DNA from: Pirellulales bacterium
GTDB lineage: Bacteria; Planctomycetota; Planctomycetia; Pirellulales; Thermoguttaceae
Direction: 5' to 3'
Assembly (NCBI GenBank): GCA_016936015.1
Contig: JAFGPV010000138.1
Coordinates: 1-62,779 of the forward strand
Length of the DNA stretch: 62,779 nt
Both the position numbers and the translations under genes were made by a program. The notes under the pieces are model-generated. The model was given only the letters and a program-made list of their open reading frames with translations, made no database searches and was not told the origin of the DNA. Shown here in pieces: positions 34,730 through 41,606 of this stretch (positions are counted from its first letter, which is position 1; every line of letters begins with the position of its first letter).

Positions 34730-34748
34730 AATAATGATAAATACTATT
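34730..34748. promoter_or_regulatory. Candidate Fur/PerR box at the fur-like promoter
   Basis: A 19-bp near-palindrome (AATAATGAT-A-AATACTATT) with 6 of 9 pairs, resembling the Fur consensus GATAATGATAATCATTATC. On the minus strand it overlaps a -35/-10-like pair (TTGACT at 34762-34767, spacer 18, TATTTA). It lies 14 bp before the Fur-like start. Confidence 0.6.
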
Positions 34749-34842
34749 GTCAATTAATTTCAGTCAAGCCCCCCCATAATATATTGTGATGTTTCGGGAT
34801 ATCTTCTTGCCTTTCTACATTAAATGCCGCAAACGCAGCCTT

Positions 34843-34980
34843 TCATTTTTTCTTCGGGCGTAAGGAATGCCTACCCCCTAACAAATACTCTTCATCGGCC
34901 TCCAGGCCGAATAATTCTTCGAGCCGAAACAAACTGGGATTATCCGGCTGCCGTTCGGGATTACCGTCGGGCGCCTTGCC
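34843..34980 (-). pseudogene. Possible C-terminal gene fragment
   Basis: A 45-codon open stretch (including NPSLFRLEELFGLEADEEY and a basic RHSLRPKKK tail) with acidic and basic clustering like a real protein end. A TGA lies immediately upstream in frame and no start is seen, so it is either a gene remnant or chance. The family is not recognised. Confidence 0.25.
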
Positions 34981-35191
34981 TCATGGACCTGGGTTAAACC
35001 CCAGTCGGCGTCGTTGAATCCGCCCGGATGAACTAAAAAGGAGCCGAAGAGGGGATTGTGGAGGCAAAAAAGCTGATGACAGCCGCCTCCGCCCCGGCAG
35101 AATCGAGAAAAGACCGGCGATAAGGATTAACCGGATTATTCCTCGTGTAGTGCGTCAGAGTTGCTGGATCGTACTTATTGCCGTTTTTCGA

Positions 35192-35256
35192 GCGCCACCG
35201 GCTTTGCCAGTGCTTGGAAGACGTGAAAAACACTGCACCGGCAGAGCCAGTGGCAC
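35192..35256. repeat. Inverted repeat GCCACCGGCTTTGCCAGTGC
   Basis: Arms 35192-35213 and 35235-35256 (22 nt each) pair at about 18 of 22 positions with a 21-nt loop. I recall a similar GTGCCACTGGC motif as a dispersed repeat in planctomycetes. Confidence 0.7.
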
Positions 35257-35341
35257 ACAATAACGCGACACGGATCGTCGAGCCGAAACGAGGGCGGATC
35301 GGGGATTTTTCCCGGCGCAACGACGAGAAACTGCACCCCGT

Positions 35342-35659
35342 TTACGGGATTTCAATCTGGTTGATTTTCACCCGGGTGTAGATCTGGCGGTGCCCGGTGC
35401 GGCGGCGGGAGTTCTTCCGGCGGCGGAATTTTTGCACGACCAGCTTCGGACCTTTCACGGGACTGACGACCTCGGCCAGGACCTGCGCGCCGGCAAGAAC
35501 CGGCTGGCCGATCCGGATCCCCGACTCGTTGCGCGCGGCCAGGACCTGATCGAATTGGATGGATTCGCCGATGGAGACGGGGCGGAAATCGATATCCAGC
35601 AATTGGCCTTCTTCGACCTTAAACTGCTTGCCGCCGTCGGAAATAATTGCGTAATTCAT
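35342..35659 (-). CDS. rplU: 50S ribosomal protein L21
   Basis: A 105-residue bL21. YAIISDGGKQFKVEEGQLL at the N-terminus and VQKFRRRKNSRRRTGHRQ near the end are diagnostic. It binds 23S rRNA in the large subunit. It is placed after RNase E/G, as in many bacteria, but rpmA (L27), which normally follows, is absent from this strand. Confidence 0.97.
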   Translation of the reverse strand: MNYAIISDGGKQFKVEEGQLLDIDFRPVSIGESIQFDQVLAARNESGIRIGQPVLAGAQVLAEVVSPVKGPKLVVQKFRRRKNSRRRTGHRQIYTRVKINQIEIP

Positions 35660-35726
35660 TGGGGAAGACCTTCTCGTTGGAAAACCTTTTAGTTTAAATC
35701 ACGACCCGAGGTCCGAGCAAGGGGAG

Positions 35727-37361
35727 CTATTTCAACAATTTTACTTCGTGATCCTCGCGGTCGCGGCAGTCGAAAATCAGGTATTCCGGCGAAACTCCCT
35801 TGGTGGGGATGATTTTTACCGTCAGGTGGTTCTCCTGTTCGACCCGGGCAATCTCGAAACGCTTGCGGTTGTTCAAGTAATCGGCCACTTCCTCCGCCAC
35901 GGCAATCTGGACCTTGACGATCTGCGGATGCTGCCGGGCGACGATCAACCGGCGGACGACTTCCAGGCCCATGCTTTCAGGGGATTTTATGACCCCCGAC
36001 CCCTGGCAGCTCGGGCATTGGACGTAGGCGCTATGTTTCAGGTTGGTGCGGACGCGTTGGCGGGTCATTTCAATCAGTCCGAAGGGACTGGTCCGGAGGA
36101 TTTTCGTCCGGGCGCGATCGCGCCGGCAGGCGTCGCGCAGGGCGCGTTCCACGTGGCGGCGGTGTTTTTCCTTGCGCATGTCGATAAAGTCGTTGACGAT
36201 CACGCCGCCGAGGTCGCGAAGCCGGATTTGCCGGGCGATCTCCCGGGCCGCGATGAGGTTCATCTGATAGGCCGTCTCCTCGGCCGAATCCTCCACGCGG
36301 AAACTGCCGCTGTTGACGTCGATGGCCACCAGGGCCTCGGTCTGGTCGATGACGATCGATCCGCCGGCCTTCAGAGGAACCTGGCGGCGGTGGATCTTGG
36401 CGATCTCTTCGTCGAGGTTGTACTTGTGGAACAACGGCTCCTTGCCTTCGTACAGTTGCAGCCGGCCCACGTAACGGGGCATCACCAGGTGCAGGAACTC
36501 CTTGGCCCGGAGGAAGGCGCTGCCCTCGTCGATCCAGATCGTGTCCACCTCCGCGGTGAAGATGTCGCGGATGGTGCGGATGATCATGTCGTTTTCTTGG
36601 TAGATGTCCACCGGGGAGGAGAGTTTGCGCATCCGCCGGACGATCACCTTCCAGAGCCGCAGCAGGTAGGCCAGGTCGCGGGAAAGCTCCCGTTTGGTCC
36701 GGTCGCTGCCGGCGGTGCGGACGATGAAACCCAATCCCTTGGGCGGATTCAGCTCGTACATGATGTCGCGGAGCCGATGGCGGACCAGTTCGTCTTCGAT
36801 TTTCCGCGAGACCCCGATCCGGCCCAGGGCGGGCATCAGCACCAGGTAGCGTCCCGGGATGCTGATGTACGTGGACAGCGTGGGCCCTTTGGTGCCGATC
36901 CCTTCCTTGATCACCTGGACCAGCACTTCGTCGCCGCGGCGGAGCACGTCCTGGATCGGCGGTTTGAAGCGGGGGCGGCCCCCGTGCGAAAAGAACCGCG
37001 AGCGCGGCGCGTCCTCGTCGATGTCGTCGAAATCCTCCGGGGAGGAGCCGGGGGACTGTTTCCGCGGGCCGCGCCGCGAGCCGTTCCCCCCGAACTGCCG
37101 CTCCGGATCGTAGCCGCCCTGGCGGAAATACTGGGATTCGATGTCGCTGACGTGGAGGAATCCATTCCGGCCGACCCCGAAATCGACGAAGGCGGCCTGG
37201 ATGCTCGGCTCCAAATTGACGATCGTTCCCTTGTAGATGTTCCCCACGTAGTTATTTTGCCCGCTCCGTTCGACGTACAGCTCTTCCAGGACGCCGTCTT
37301 CGACCAGGGCGATGCGGCACTCCTCCGGTTGAGAAACATTGATGAGCATTTCTCGTTTCAT
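35727..37361 (-). CDS. rng: Ribonuclease E/G
   Basis: A 544-residue endoribonuclease of the RNase E/G family for rRNA processing and mRNA decay. The start KREMLINVSQPEECRIALVE and the S1-like stretch GNIYKGTIVNLEPSIQAAFVDFG are typical. A glycine/arginine-rich insert (about residues 88-135) sits inside the S1 region. IDVNSGSF and GGVIVNDFIDM hold the catalytic metal site. The zinc-link Cys pair is in QCPSCQGSGVI. The domain order fits RNase G plus the insert, and no long C-terminal degradosome scaffold is seen. Confidence 0.95.
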   Translation of the reverse strand: MKREMLINVSQPEECRIALVEDGVLEELYVERSGQNNYVGNIYKGTIVNLEPSIQAAFVDFGVGRNGFLHVSDIESQYFRQGGYDPERQFGGNGSRRGPRKQSPGSSPEDFDDIDEDAPRSRFFSHGGRPRFKPPIQDVLRRGDEVLVQVIKEGIGTKGPTLSTYISIPGRYLVLMPALGRIGVSRKIEDELVRHRLRDIMYELNPPKGLGFIVRTAGSDRTKRELSRDLAYLLRLWKVIVRRMRKLSSPVDIYQENDMIIRTIRDIFTAEVDTIWIDEGSAFLRAKEFLHLVMPRYVGRLQLYEGKEPLFHKYNLDEEIAKIHRRQVPLKAGGSIVIDQTEALVAIDVNSGSFRVEDSAEETAYQMNLIAAREIARQIRLRDLGGVIVNDFIDMRKEKHRRHVERALRDACRRDRARTKILRTSPFGLIEMTRQRVRTNLKHSAYVQCPSCQGSGVIKSPESMGLEVVRRLIVARQHPQIVKVQIAVAEEVADYLNNRKRFEIARVEQENHLTVKIIPTKGVSPEYLIFDCRDREDHEVKLLK

Positions 37362-37426
37362 GTAGGATCTTTCTCATTCGGCATGATGGATTCGTGCGCA
37401 GGTTTTGGCCGGGCGGCAGCGGCATC

Positions 37427-37501
37427 GAAGGTCGATAGTCGAAGGGGAACGTCCGACGTTTGCTCCTCGACTTTCGACTTTCGACCCTCGACTTTCGACC
37501 C
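37427..37501. repeat. Two-armed GAAGGTCGA / TCGACTTTCGACC island
   Basis: The left arm (37427-37450) has GGTCGATAGTCGAAGG; the right arm (37464-37501) has TCGACTTTCGACTTTCGACC. It fills the gap between rng and the TIGR03936 gene. Confidence 0.8.
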
Positions 37502-37507
37502 ACGGAC

Positions 37508-38137
37508 TCATGGAAGCGTTTCCACGGCGGTGCGGGTCAGGACGGCGCCTTGCGTTTCGAGTCCGTCCAGTCCCAGGGCCGAAAGGATCTCCCGCGGACC
37601 GGGGCTGCCGCCCGGCTCGTTGCGGAGCCGCATCTGCAGTGCACCTTCGCGGAAGGTCAAGTCTTCGACCAGGGGGCGGACGTCGAGGGGCGCCCGGCCG
37701 CGGGATCGGACGATCGGGCAATGCCCTTGCGCCAAAAAATCCGCGATCCGCCGGGGCAGATCCGCGCGCCGGGACGGCGGTATCGGCGCCGCGTACGAGG
37801 CGCTGCGGACCCGGGCCTTGCGGGCGTCCGGCGGCAGGACCTCCACGGCACGGAGCGTTACGCCCGGCGGCAATTGCCGCAAAAGCCGGTTGCGGATCTC
37901 CTCGGTCGGAAGCGCTGCGGACAGCTCGACTTCCATAATCTCCTCGCGGCCGATCAGGCCCACGGCCAAGGGCAAAGGAAACGTCATCCGGGGCTTGGGG
38001 TGATAGCCCTCGCTCCGGCTCAAAGGCAGATCCGCCCGGCGGAACATCCGCTCGAACAGACGCATCAAATCGCGATGCCCGACCCAACGCAGGTCGTCCT
38101 GCTTGCCAAAACAAATACGCACGCGAATGCGAACCAT
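37508..38137 (-). CDS. TIGR03936 family radical SAM-associated protein
   Basis: A 209-residue protein like DUF2344/TIGR03936. FGKQDDLRWVGHRDLMRLFE and the strongly conserved SEGYHPKPRMTFPLPLAVG are family hallmarks. In other bacteria it is found with a TIGR03960 radical SAM protein, rng and rplU, and its place here beside rng and rplU fits; the radical SAM partner is not in the window. ATG 38137 is taken as the start because the longer frame to 38548 reads through a repeat island and the end of EI. Confidence 0.85.
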   Translation of the reverse strand: MVRIRVRICFGKQDDLRWVGHRDLMRLFERMFRRADLPLSRSEGYHPKPRMTFPLPLAVGLIGREEIMEVELSAALPTEEIRNRLLRQLPPGVTLRAVEVLPPDARKARVRSASYAAPIPPSRRADLPRRIADFLAQGHCPIVRSRGRAPLDVRPLVEDLTFREGALQMRLRNEPGGSPGPREILSALGLDGLETQGAVLTRTAVETLP

Positions 38138-38204
38138 CGGTTCGTTCGTTTCCCGGCACTGCCGTGGCGCCGGGAAGGGTGAAAATGGTGAATACGGAAG
38201 GGGC

Positions 38205-38280
38205 GAGAGTCGAGGGTCGAATGTCGAGGGTCGATTGTCGGAAATCAATTCTCGACCCTCGACATTCGACTCTCGACCTC
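38205..38280. repeat. Two-armed GAGGGTCGA / TCGACCCTC island
   Basis: Perfect 19-bp arms at 38216-38234 and 38252-38270 (GTCGAATGTCGAGGGTCGA), extended with mismatches, around a 17-nt loop. It lies between EI and the TIGR03936 gene. Confidence 0.9.
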
Positions 38281-38313
38281 GCTTTTCCTTCCTCATAGGT
38301 TTTGAATAAAGTA

Positions 38314-40053
38314 TTATTCGGTAACGTTGGGGATCCGCTTGCGGAGTTCGTCGGCCAGGTAACTGTTGATCTCCCGGGCGCTTTCCATGCCCAGGACACG
38401 CTCGGAGATGCCCCGGCACTCGTCGAGCGTCACGTGGCGGATGATGTTTTTGATTTCGGGGATCACCAGCGGCGGGACGCTGAACTGCCGCAGTCCCAGG
38501 CCCAGCAGCAAGGGAGTATTGGCCGGCGTGGCGCTCATCTGTCCGCACATGCCGATCGGCACCCGGCAGCGCTCCGCCGACGCAATCGACAACTGGATCA
38601 ATTTCAGCACCGCCGGGTCGGTCGGATTATACAAGTGGACCACCTGGCTGTTGCTGCGGTCGACGGCCAGGGTGTACTGGATCAGGTCGTTGGTGCCGAT
38701 GCTCAGGAAATCGACCTCGGCGGCGAGTTGATCGAGCATCATCACGGCGGCGGGCACTTCGACCATCATCCCCACCGGCACCTCGCGGTGGAAGGGGATG
38801 CCGTGCTCGTCGAGGTCTTCCATCACGTCCTTCAGAAACAGCTTGGCCTGCCGCAGCTCCAGCAGCGTGGAGATCAGCGGGAACATGATCTGGACCTTGC
38901 CCAGCACGCTCGCCCGCAGCACCGCCCGGAGCTGGGTGCGGAACATGGGGACGTTCCGCAGGGCCAGGCGGATGCTCCGCAGCCCGAGGAACGGATTTTT
39001 CTCGTCCAGGGCCGATCCGTCCCGCACGAGCTTGTCAGCTCCCATGTCGAAGGTGCGGATGGTCACCGGTTTGTCGCCCATCGCCTTGACGACCTGGCAG
39101 TAGGCGTCGAAGTGCACCTCCTCGGTCGGCTCCTGCCCCGACTCGAGGTACAGGAATTCGGTCCGGTACAACCCGATGCCGTCGGCCCCGCGGTCGACGC
39201 AGTGTTCGACCTCGTAAGGGAATTCGATATTGCCCAGCAGCAGGATCTGAGTCCCGTCGCGGGTCACGGCGGGCAGGTCGCGGAGCTGCTCCAGCCGGGC
39301 CGCCTGCAGGCGGAGTTCTTCGGCCTCGTGGCGGTAGTGGGCCAGGGTCTCTTCGTCGGGCTGGAGGATCACCAGTCCCTTGTCGCCGTCGAGGATCACC
39401 AGGTCGCCGCCGGAGACTTCGTTGAGAAACGCGCCTAAGCCCACCACGGCGGGAATTTCCAGGGCCTCGGCCACGATTGCCGTGTGGCTTCCCGGCCCGC
39501 CGATCTCGGTGGCGAATCCGCGGACGAAGTGGCGGTCGAGGTTCGCCGTCTCGCTGGGCGTGAGGTTATGGGCCAGCACCAGGACCGGCGAGGTCAGGTG
39601 GGCGATGTCCTCCCGCCGCCGCCCGAGCAGGTGTTTGAGCAGTCGCTTCTCGATGTCGAAGATGTCGCTGGCGCGTTCCGCCAGCGAGCCTTCCACCCGC
39701 TGTAACACCTGGGCGTACCGCCGCAGCGTGCGGCTGACGGCGTACTCCGGCGAGTAGTGCCGCTGGCTGATCATCTCCTCCAACTCGTTCCGCAGCGAGG
39801 CGCCCTGGAGCATCTGCAAATGGGCCTCGAAGATTTTTCCGTATTGCTCGCCCAACTCCTGGGTCACCGCGTCGCGGTTCCGCGCGATCTCCGCCCCGGC
39901 GGCGGCGATCGCTTTTTCCAGGCGCTGCAACTCGTCGACGACCGCGTCGCGGTCGACGAACCGCCGCGGGATGCGGAAGCCCTCGTTGTCGATCACCAGC
40001 GCCTCGCCGATGGCCACGCCCGGTGAAACGGCTATCCCTTGGAGTTTTTGCAT
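38314..40053 (-). CDS. ptsI: PTS phosphotransferase enzyme I
   Basis: A 579-residue enzyme I, the first phosphoryl carrier from PEP. Phospho-His is in GGPGSHTAIVAEAL (usually GG-x-x-SHT), FRTEFLYL-like LYRTEFLYLESG follows, and the PEP site has DFLSIGTNDLIQYTLAVDR. The catalytic Cys is in GMCGQMSA, where most enzymes have CGE, so that glutamate is replaced by Gln. The start overlaps the HPr gene by 22 nt, which indicates translational coupling. No sugar-specific EIIB/EIIC is found here, so it is probably a regulatory PTS. Confidence 0.93.
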   Translation of the reverse strand: MQKLQGIAVSPGVAIGEALVIDNEGFRIPRRFVDRDAVVDELQRLEKAIAAAGAEIARNRDAVTQELGEQYGKIFEAHLQMLQGASLRNELEEMISQRHYSPEYAVSRTLRRYAQVLQRVEGSLAERASDIFDIEKRLLKHLLGRRREDIAHLTSPVLVLAHNLTPSETANLDRHFVRGFATEIGGPGSHTAIVAEALEIPAVVGLGAFLNEVSGGDLVILDGDKGLVILQPDEETLAHYRHEAEELRLQAARLEQLRDLPAVTRDGTQILLLGNIEFPYEVEHCVDRGADGIGLYRTEFLYLESGQEPTEEVHFDAYCQVVKAMGDKPVTIRTFDMGADKLVRDGSALDEKNPFLGLRSIRLALRNVPMFRTQLRAVLRASVLGKVQIMFPLISTLLELRQAKLFLKDVMEDLDEHGIPFHREVPVGMMVEVPAAVMMLDQLAAEVDFLSIGTNDLIQYTLAVDRSNSQVVHLYNPTDPAVLKLIQLSIASAERCRVPIGMCGQMSATPANTPLLLGLGLRQFSVPPLVIPEIKNIIRHVTLDECRGISERVLGMESAREINSYLADELRKRIPNVTE

Positions 40054-40334
40054 GGAACTTGTTTCTCAAAGTCGGCGAAGACCGGTTCGAGGGCGTCCAG
40101 CACGGCTTCCGCGTCCGGGCCGACGGCTTCGAGGTGGACTTGGGAGCCGCTGGGGGCCGCCAGACCGAGGATCTGGATGACTTCCGTCCCCTCGGCGCGG
40201 TACGCCGGATCGACCCACAATTTCACCCGCGAACGCGACCGGTGGACGATCTCGGCCACCGCCACGGCCACTCGGGTGTGGATGCCGATCGGATCGGTGA
40301 CCACCACGGTGCGATGAAGGGGGCGGGAGGACAT
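40032..40334 (-). CDS. HPr-like phosphocarrier
   Basis: A 100-residue HPr. The phospho-His motif is GIHTRVAV, where the usual is G-x-HARP(A/S); the His and the Arg are kept, but Ala and Pro are changed to Thr and Val. The regulatory Ser46 region is EVIQILGLAAPSG, without the usual Ser of KSIMG, so Ser phosphorylation by an HPr kinase is unlikely. The N-terminal TVVVTDPIGIH is typical. It overlaps EI by 22 nt and starts 8 nt after EIIA. Confidence 0.9.
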   Translation of the reverse strand: MSSRPLHRTVVVTDPIGIHTRVAVAVAEIVHRSRSRVKLWVDPAYRAEGTEVIQILGLAAPSGSQVHLEAVGPDAEAVLDALEPVFADFEKQVPCKNSKG

Positions 40335-40342
40335 CGTCGGGC

Positions 40343-40819
40343 CTACGATCCGAACTGGTGGTTGTCGGCTTCATCCAGCAGTTGCCGGATTTCTTCCGGG
40401 GTTTTGGCTTGTTTCAGGAAGCGGCAGAACGTATCGACGCGAAGCTGCCGCGAGATGTTTTCCAGCGCCCGGAGATGATCCCCCGGCCGATCGGTGGGGG
40501 AGATCAATAAAAAAAACAGGTGCACGCTCTCCCCGTCCAGGCTGTCGAAGTCGGTCCCCTGATGACTGACCGCCACCGTCCCGATCAACCGGTCGACGCT
40601 GCTGTGCTTGGTGTGCGGGACGGCCACGCCCCGCCCGATGCCCGTGCTCCCCAACTCTTCCCGCTTGAGGATCGCTTTGACGATGTTCTCCTGTTCCTTG
40701 GCCTGAATCCGGCCGGCTTCCTGCAGGGCCTGGACAATCTCGCGAATGGCTCCTTCCTTGTCCACCGCCGCTAAATCGGCGCGGATCGCCTCCGGACAAA
40801 TAAACTCGGCAAACTTCAT
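40343..40819 (-). CDS. ptsN: PTS EIIA (PtsN/fructose type)
   Basis: A 158-residue EIIA of the PtsN/fructose class. The phospho-His is in GRGVAVPHTKHSS, with TDFDSLDGESVHLFFLLISP as the conserved core. It accepts phosphate from HPr. Without EIIB and EIIC nearby it most likely has a regulatory role (PTS-Ntr). ATG 40819 is used; the frame extends to 40903 but reads there through the palindromes. hpf lies upstream on the same strand, as in the hpf-ptsN order of proteobacteria. Confidence 0.92.
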   Translation of the reverse strand: MKFAEFICPEAIRADLAAVDKEGAIREIVQALQEAGRIQAKEQENIVKAILKREELGSTGIGRGVAVPHTKHSSVDRLIGTVAVSHQGTDFDSLDGESVHLFFLLISPTDRPGDHLRALENISRQLRVDTFCRFLKQAKTPEEIRQLLDEADNHQFGS

Positions 40820-40847
40820 GGGTGTTCTCCGTAGGAATATTTTGCAC

Positions 40848-40891
40848 CCCGGCCTACCGGCCGGGCGTTCATCGTCGGCCTTTCGGCCGGC
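40848..40891. repeat. Two palindromes CCCGGCC/GGCCGGG and GTCGGCC/GGCCGGC
   Basis: Two short adjacent hairpins (40848-40865 perfect 7 bp; 40874-40891, one mismatch) between hpf and EIIA. They may be part of a dispersed repeat. Confidence 0.6.
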
Positions 40892-40906
40892 GCTATGGAT
40901 CAACGG

Positions 40907-41266
40907 TTACGTTTGAAAATCCTCTTCAGGCCGCCCCGCGTCCGGCTCTTGCCGCCGGAGGGGACTGCGGTGCCGCTCCATCACTTTTTCCTTGTGCTTG
41001 CGAAACTGATGCTCCATCTTCTCGACCAGCAGATCGATCGATCCCAGCAAGTCCTCCGTCGCCGCCGAGGCGAGGAAATCGTGCTTCTCCTTCGCCGAGG
41101 CCCGGAGGTCCACGCGGGGCTGCGCACGATGCTCCAAGTCGATGGTCAATTCCATCGAGAGAATGCGGTCGTAGAACCGTGGCAAACGCTCCAGTTTCTC
41201 CCGGATTGTTTCTTGGGTCGCTTCGCTGACGCGTCCATGCCGCGTCGAGATGATAATCGGAACCAA
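40907..41266 (-). CDS. hpf: Ribosome hibernation promoting factor
   Basis: A 119-residue short-form HPF/RaiA. IIISTRHGRVSEATQETIRE and LPRFYDRILSMELTIDLE at the N-terminus and LLVEKMEHQFRKHKEKVMER at the C-terminus are typical. It dimerises or silences 70S ribosomes in stationary phase. The C-terminal dimerisation domain of the long form is missing; the tail is short and acidic/basic. It begins the group hpf, EIIA, HPr, EI, suggesting nutrient control of ribosome hibernation. Confidence 0.92.
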   Translation of the reverse strand: MVPIIISTRHGRVSEATQETIREKLERLPRFYDRILSMELTIDLEHRAQPRVDLRASAKEKHDFLASAATEDLLGSIDLLVEKMEHQFRKHKEKVMERHRSPLRRQEPDAGRPEEDFQT

Positions 41267-41606
41267 GTCAACTCCTTTCCGGTTTGGCGCCGCCGAAGAA
41301 AATCTCAGATCGGGGGATTCCCCAACACGATTATTTCCTCTCTTCCTGCACGCGGGTAAGACGCGCCGGAAAGTATAAAATCATCATTTTAGCGGGAGTG
41401 CCCGAGAATTACAAATCCGTCTTCCGCGGTTTAGTGAAAATGTCCCACCCCCCCTTGCGCGTGGGGATCGGGACAATGAAGGAAGGAACGTGAAACCGGG
41501 GACGGGGAGACTGCGAGACCGGGGAGTTGGACACCTTGTTGCTATTCGAATCGCCGGGGAGAGCGAAGCCGTCGGCGGCTTGTTGGCCTCGCCTTCGGCT
41601 TCCCCG
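41267..41606. other. Non-coding gap upstream of hpf
   Basis: A 340-bp gap between hpf and the end of the large minus-strand protein. A GC-rich hairpin (GGGGAGAGCGAAGCC with GCCTTCGGCTTCCCC) near 41558-41606 may be the terminator of the latter. No gene is seen. Confidence 0.5.

Larger units (their letters stand above)
34749..35341. other. Non-coding gap upstream of the Fur-like gene
   Basis: About 590 bp. It holds the inverted repeat at 35192-35256 and a GGGTTAAACCCC element near 34990. A minus-strand frame (34843-34980) reads as a C-terminus-like peptide (SLFRLEELFGLEADEEYLLG, then RPKKK and TGA), possibly a gene remnant. A frame at 35033-35320 reads through the repeat and is not considered a gene. 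rpmA, usually after rplU, is not here. Confidence 0.5.

Noticed and set aside
35033-35320. A 95-codon minus-strand frame
   Set aside because: Reads through the inverted repeat at 35192-35256 and has no recognisable domain.
35748-38003. A 751-codon plus-strand open frame
   Set aside because: It is the reverse-strand shadow of RNase E/G and the TIGR03936 gene, whose protein motifs are clear. The high GC content keeps antisense frames open.
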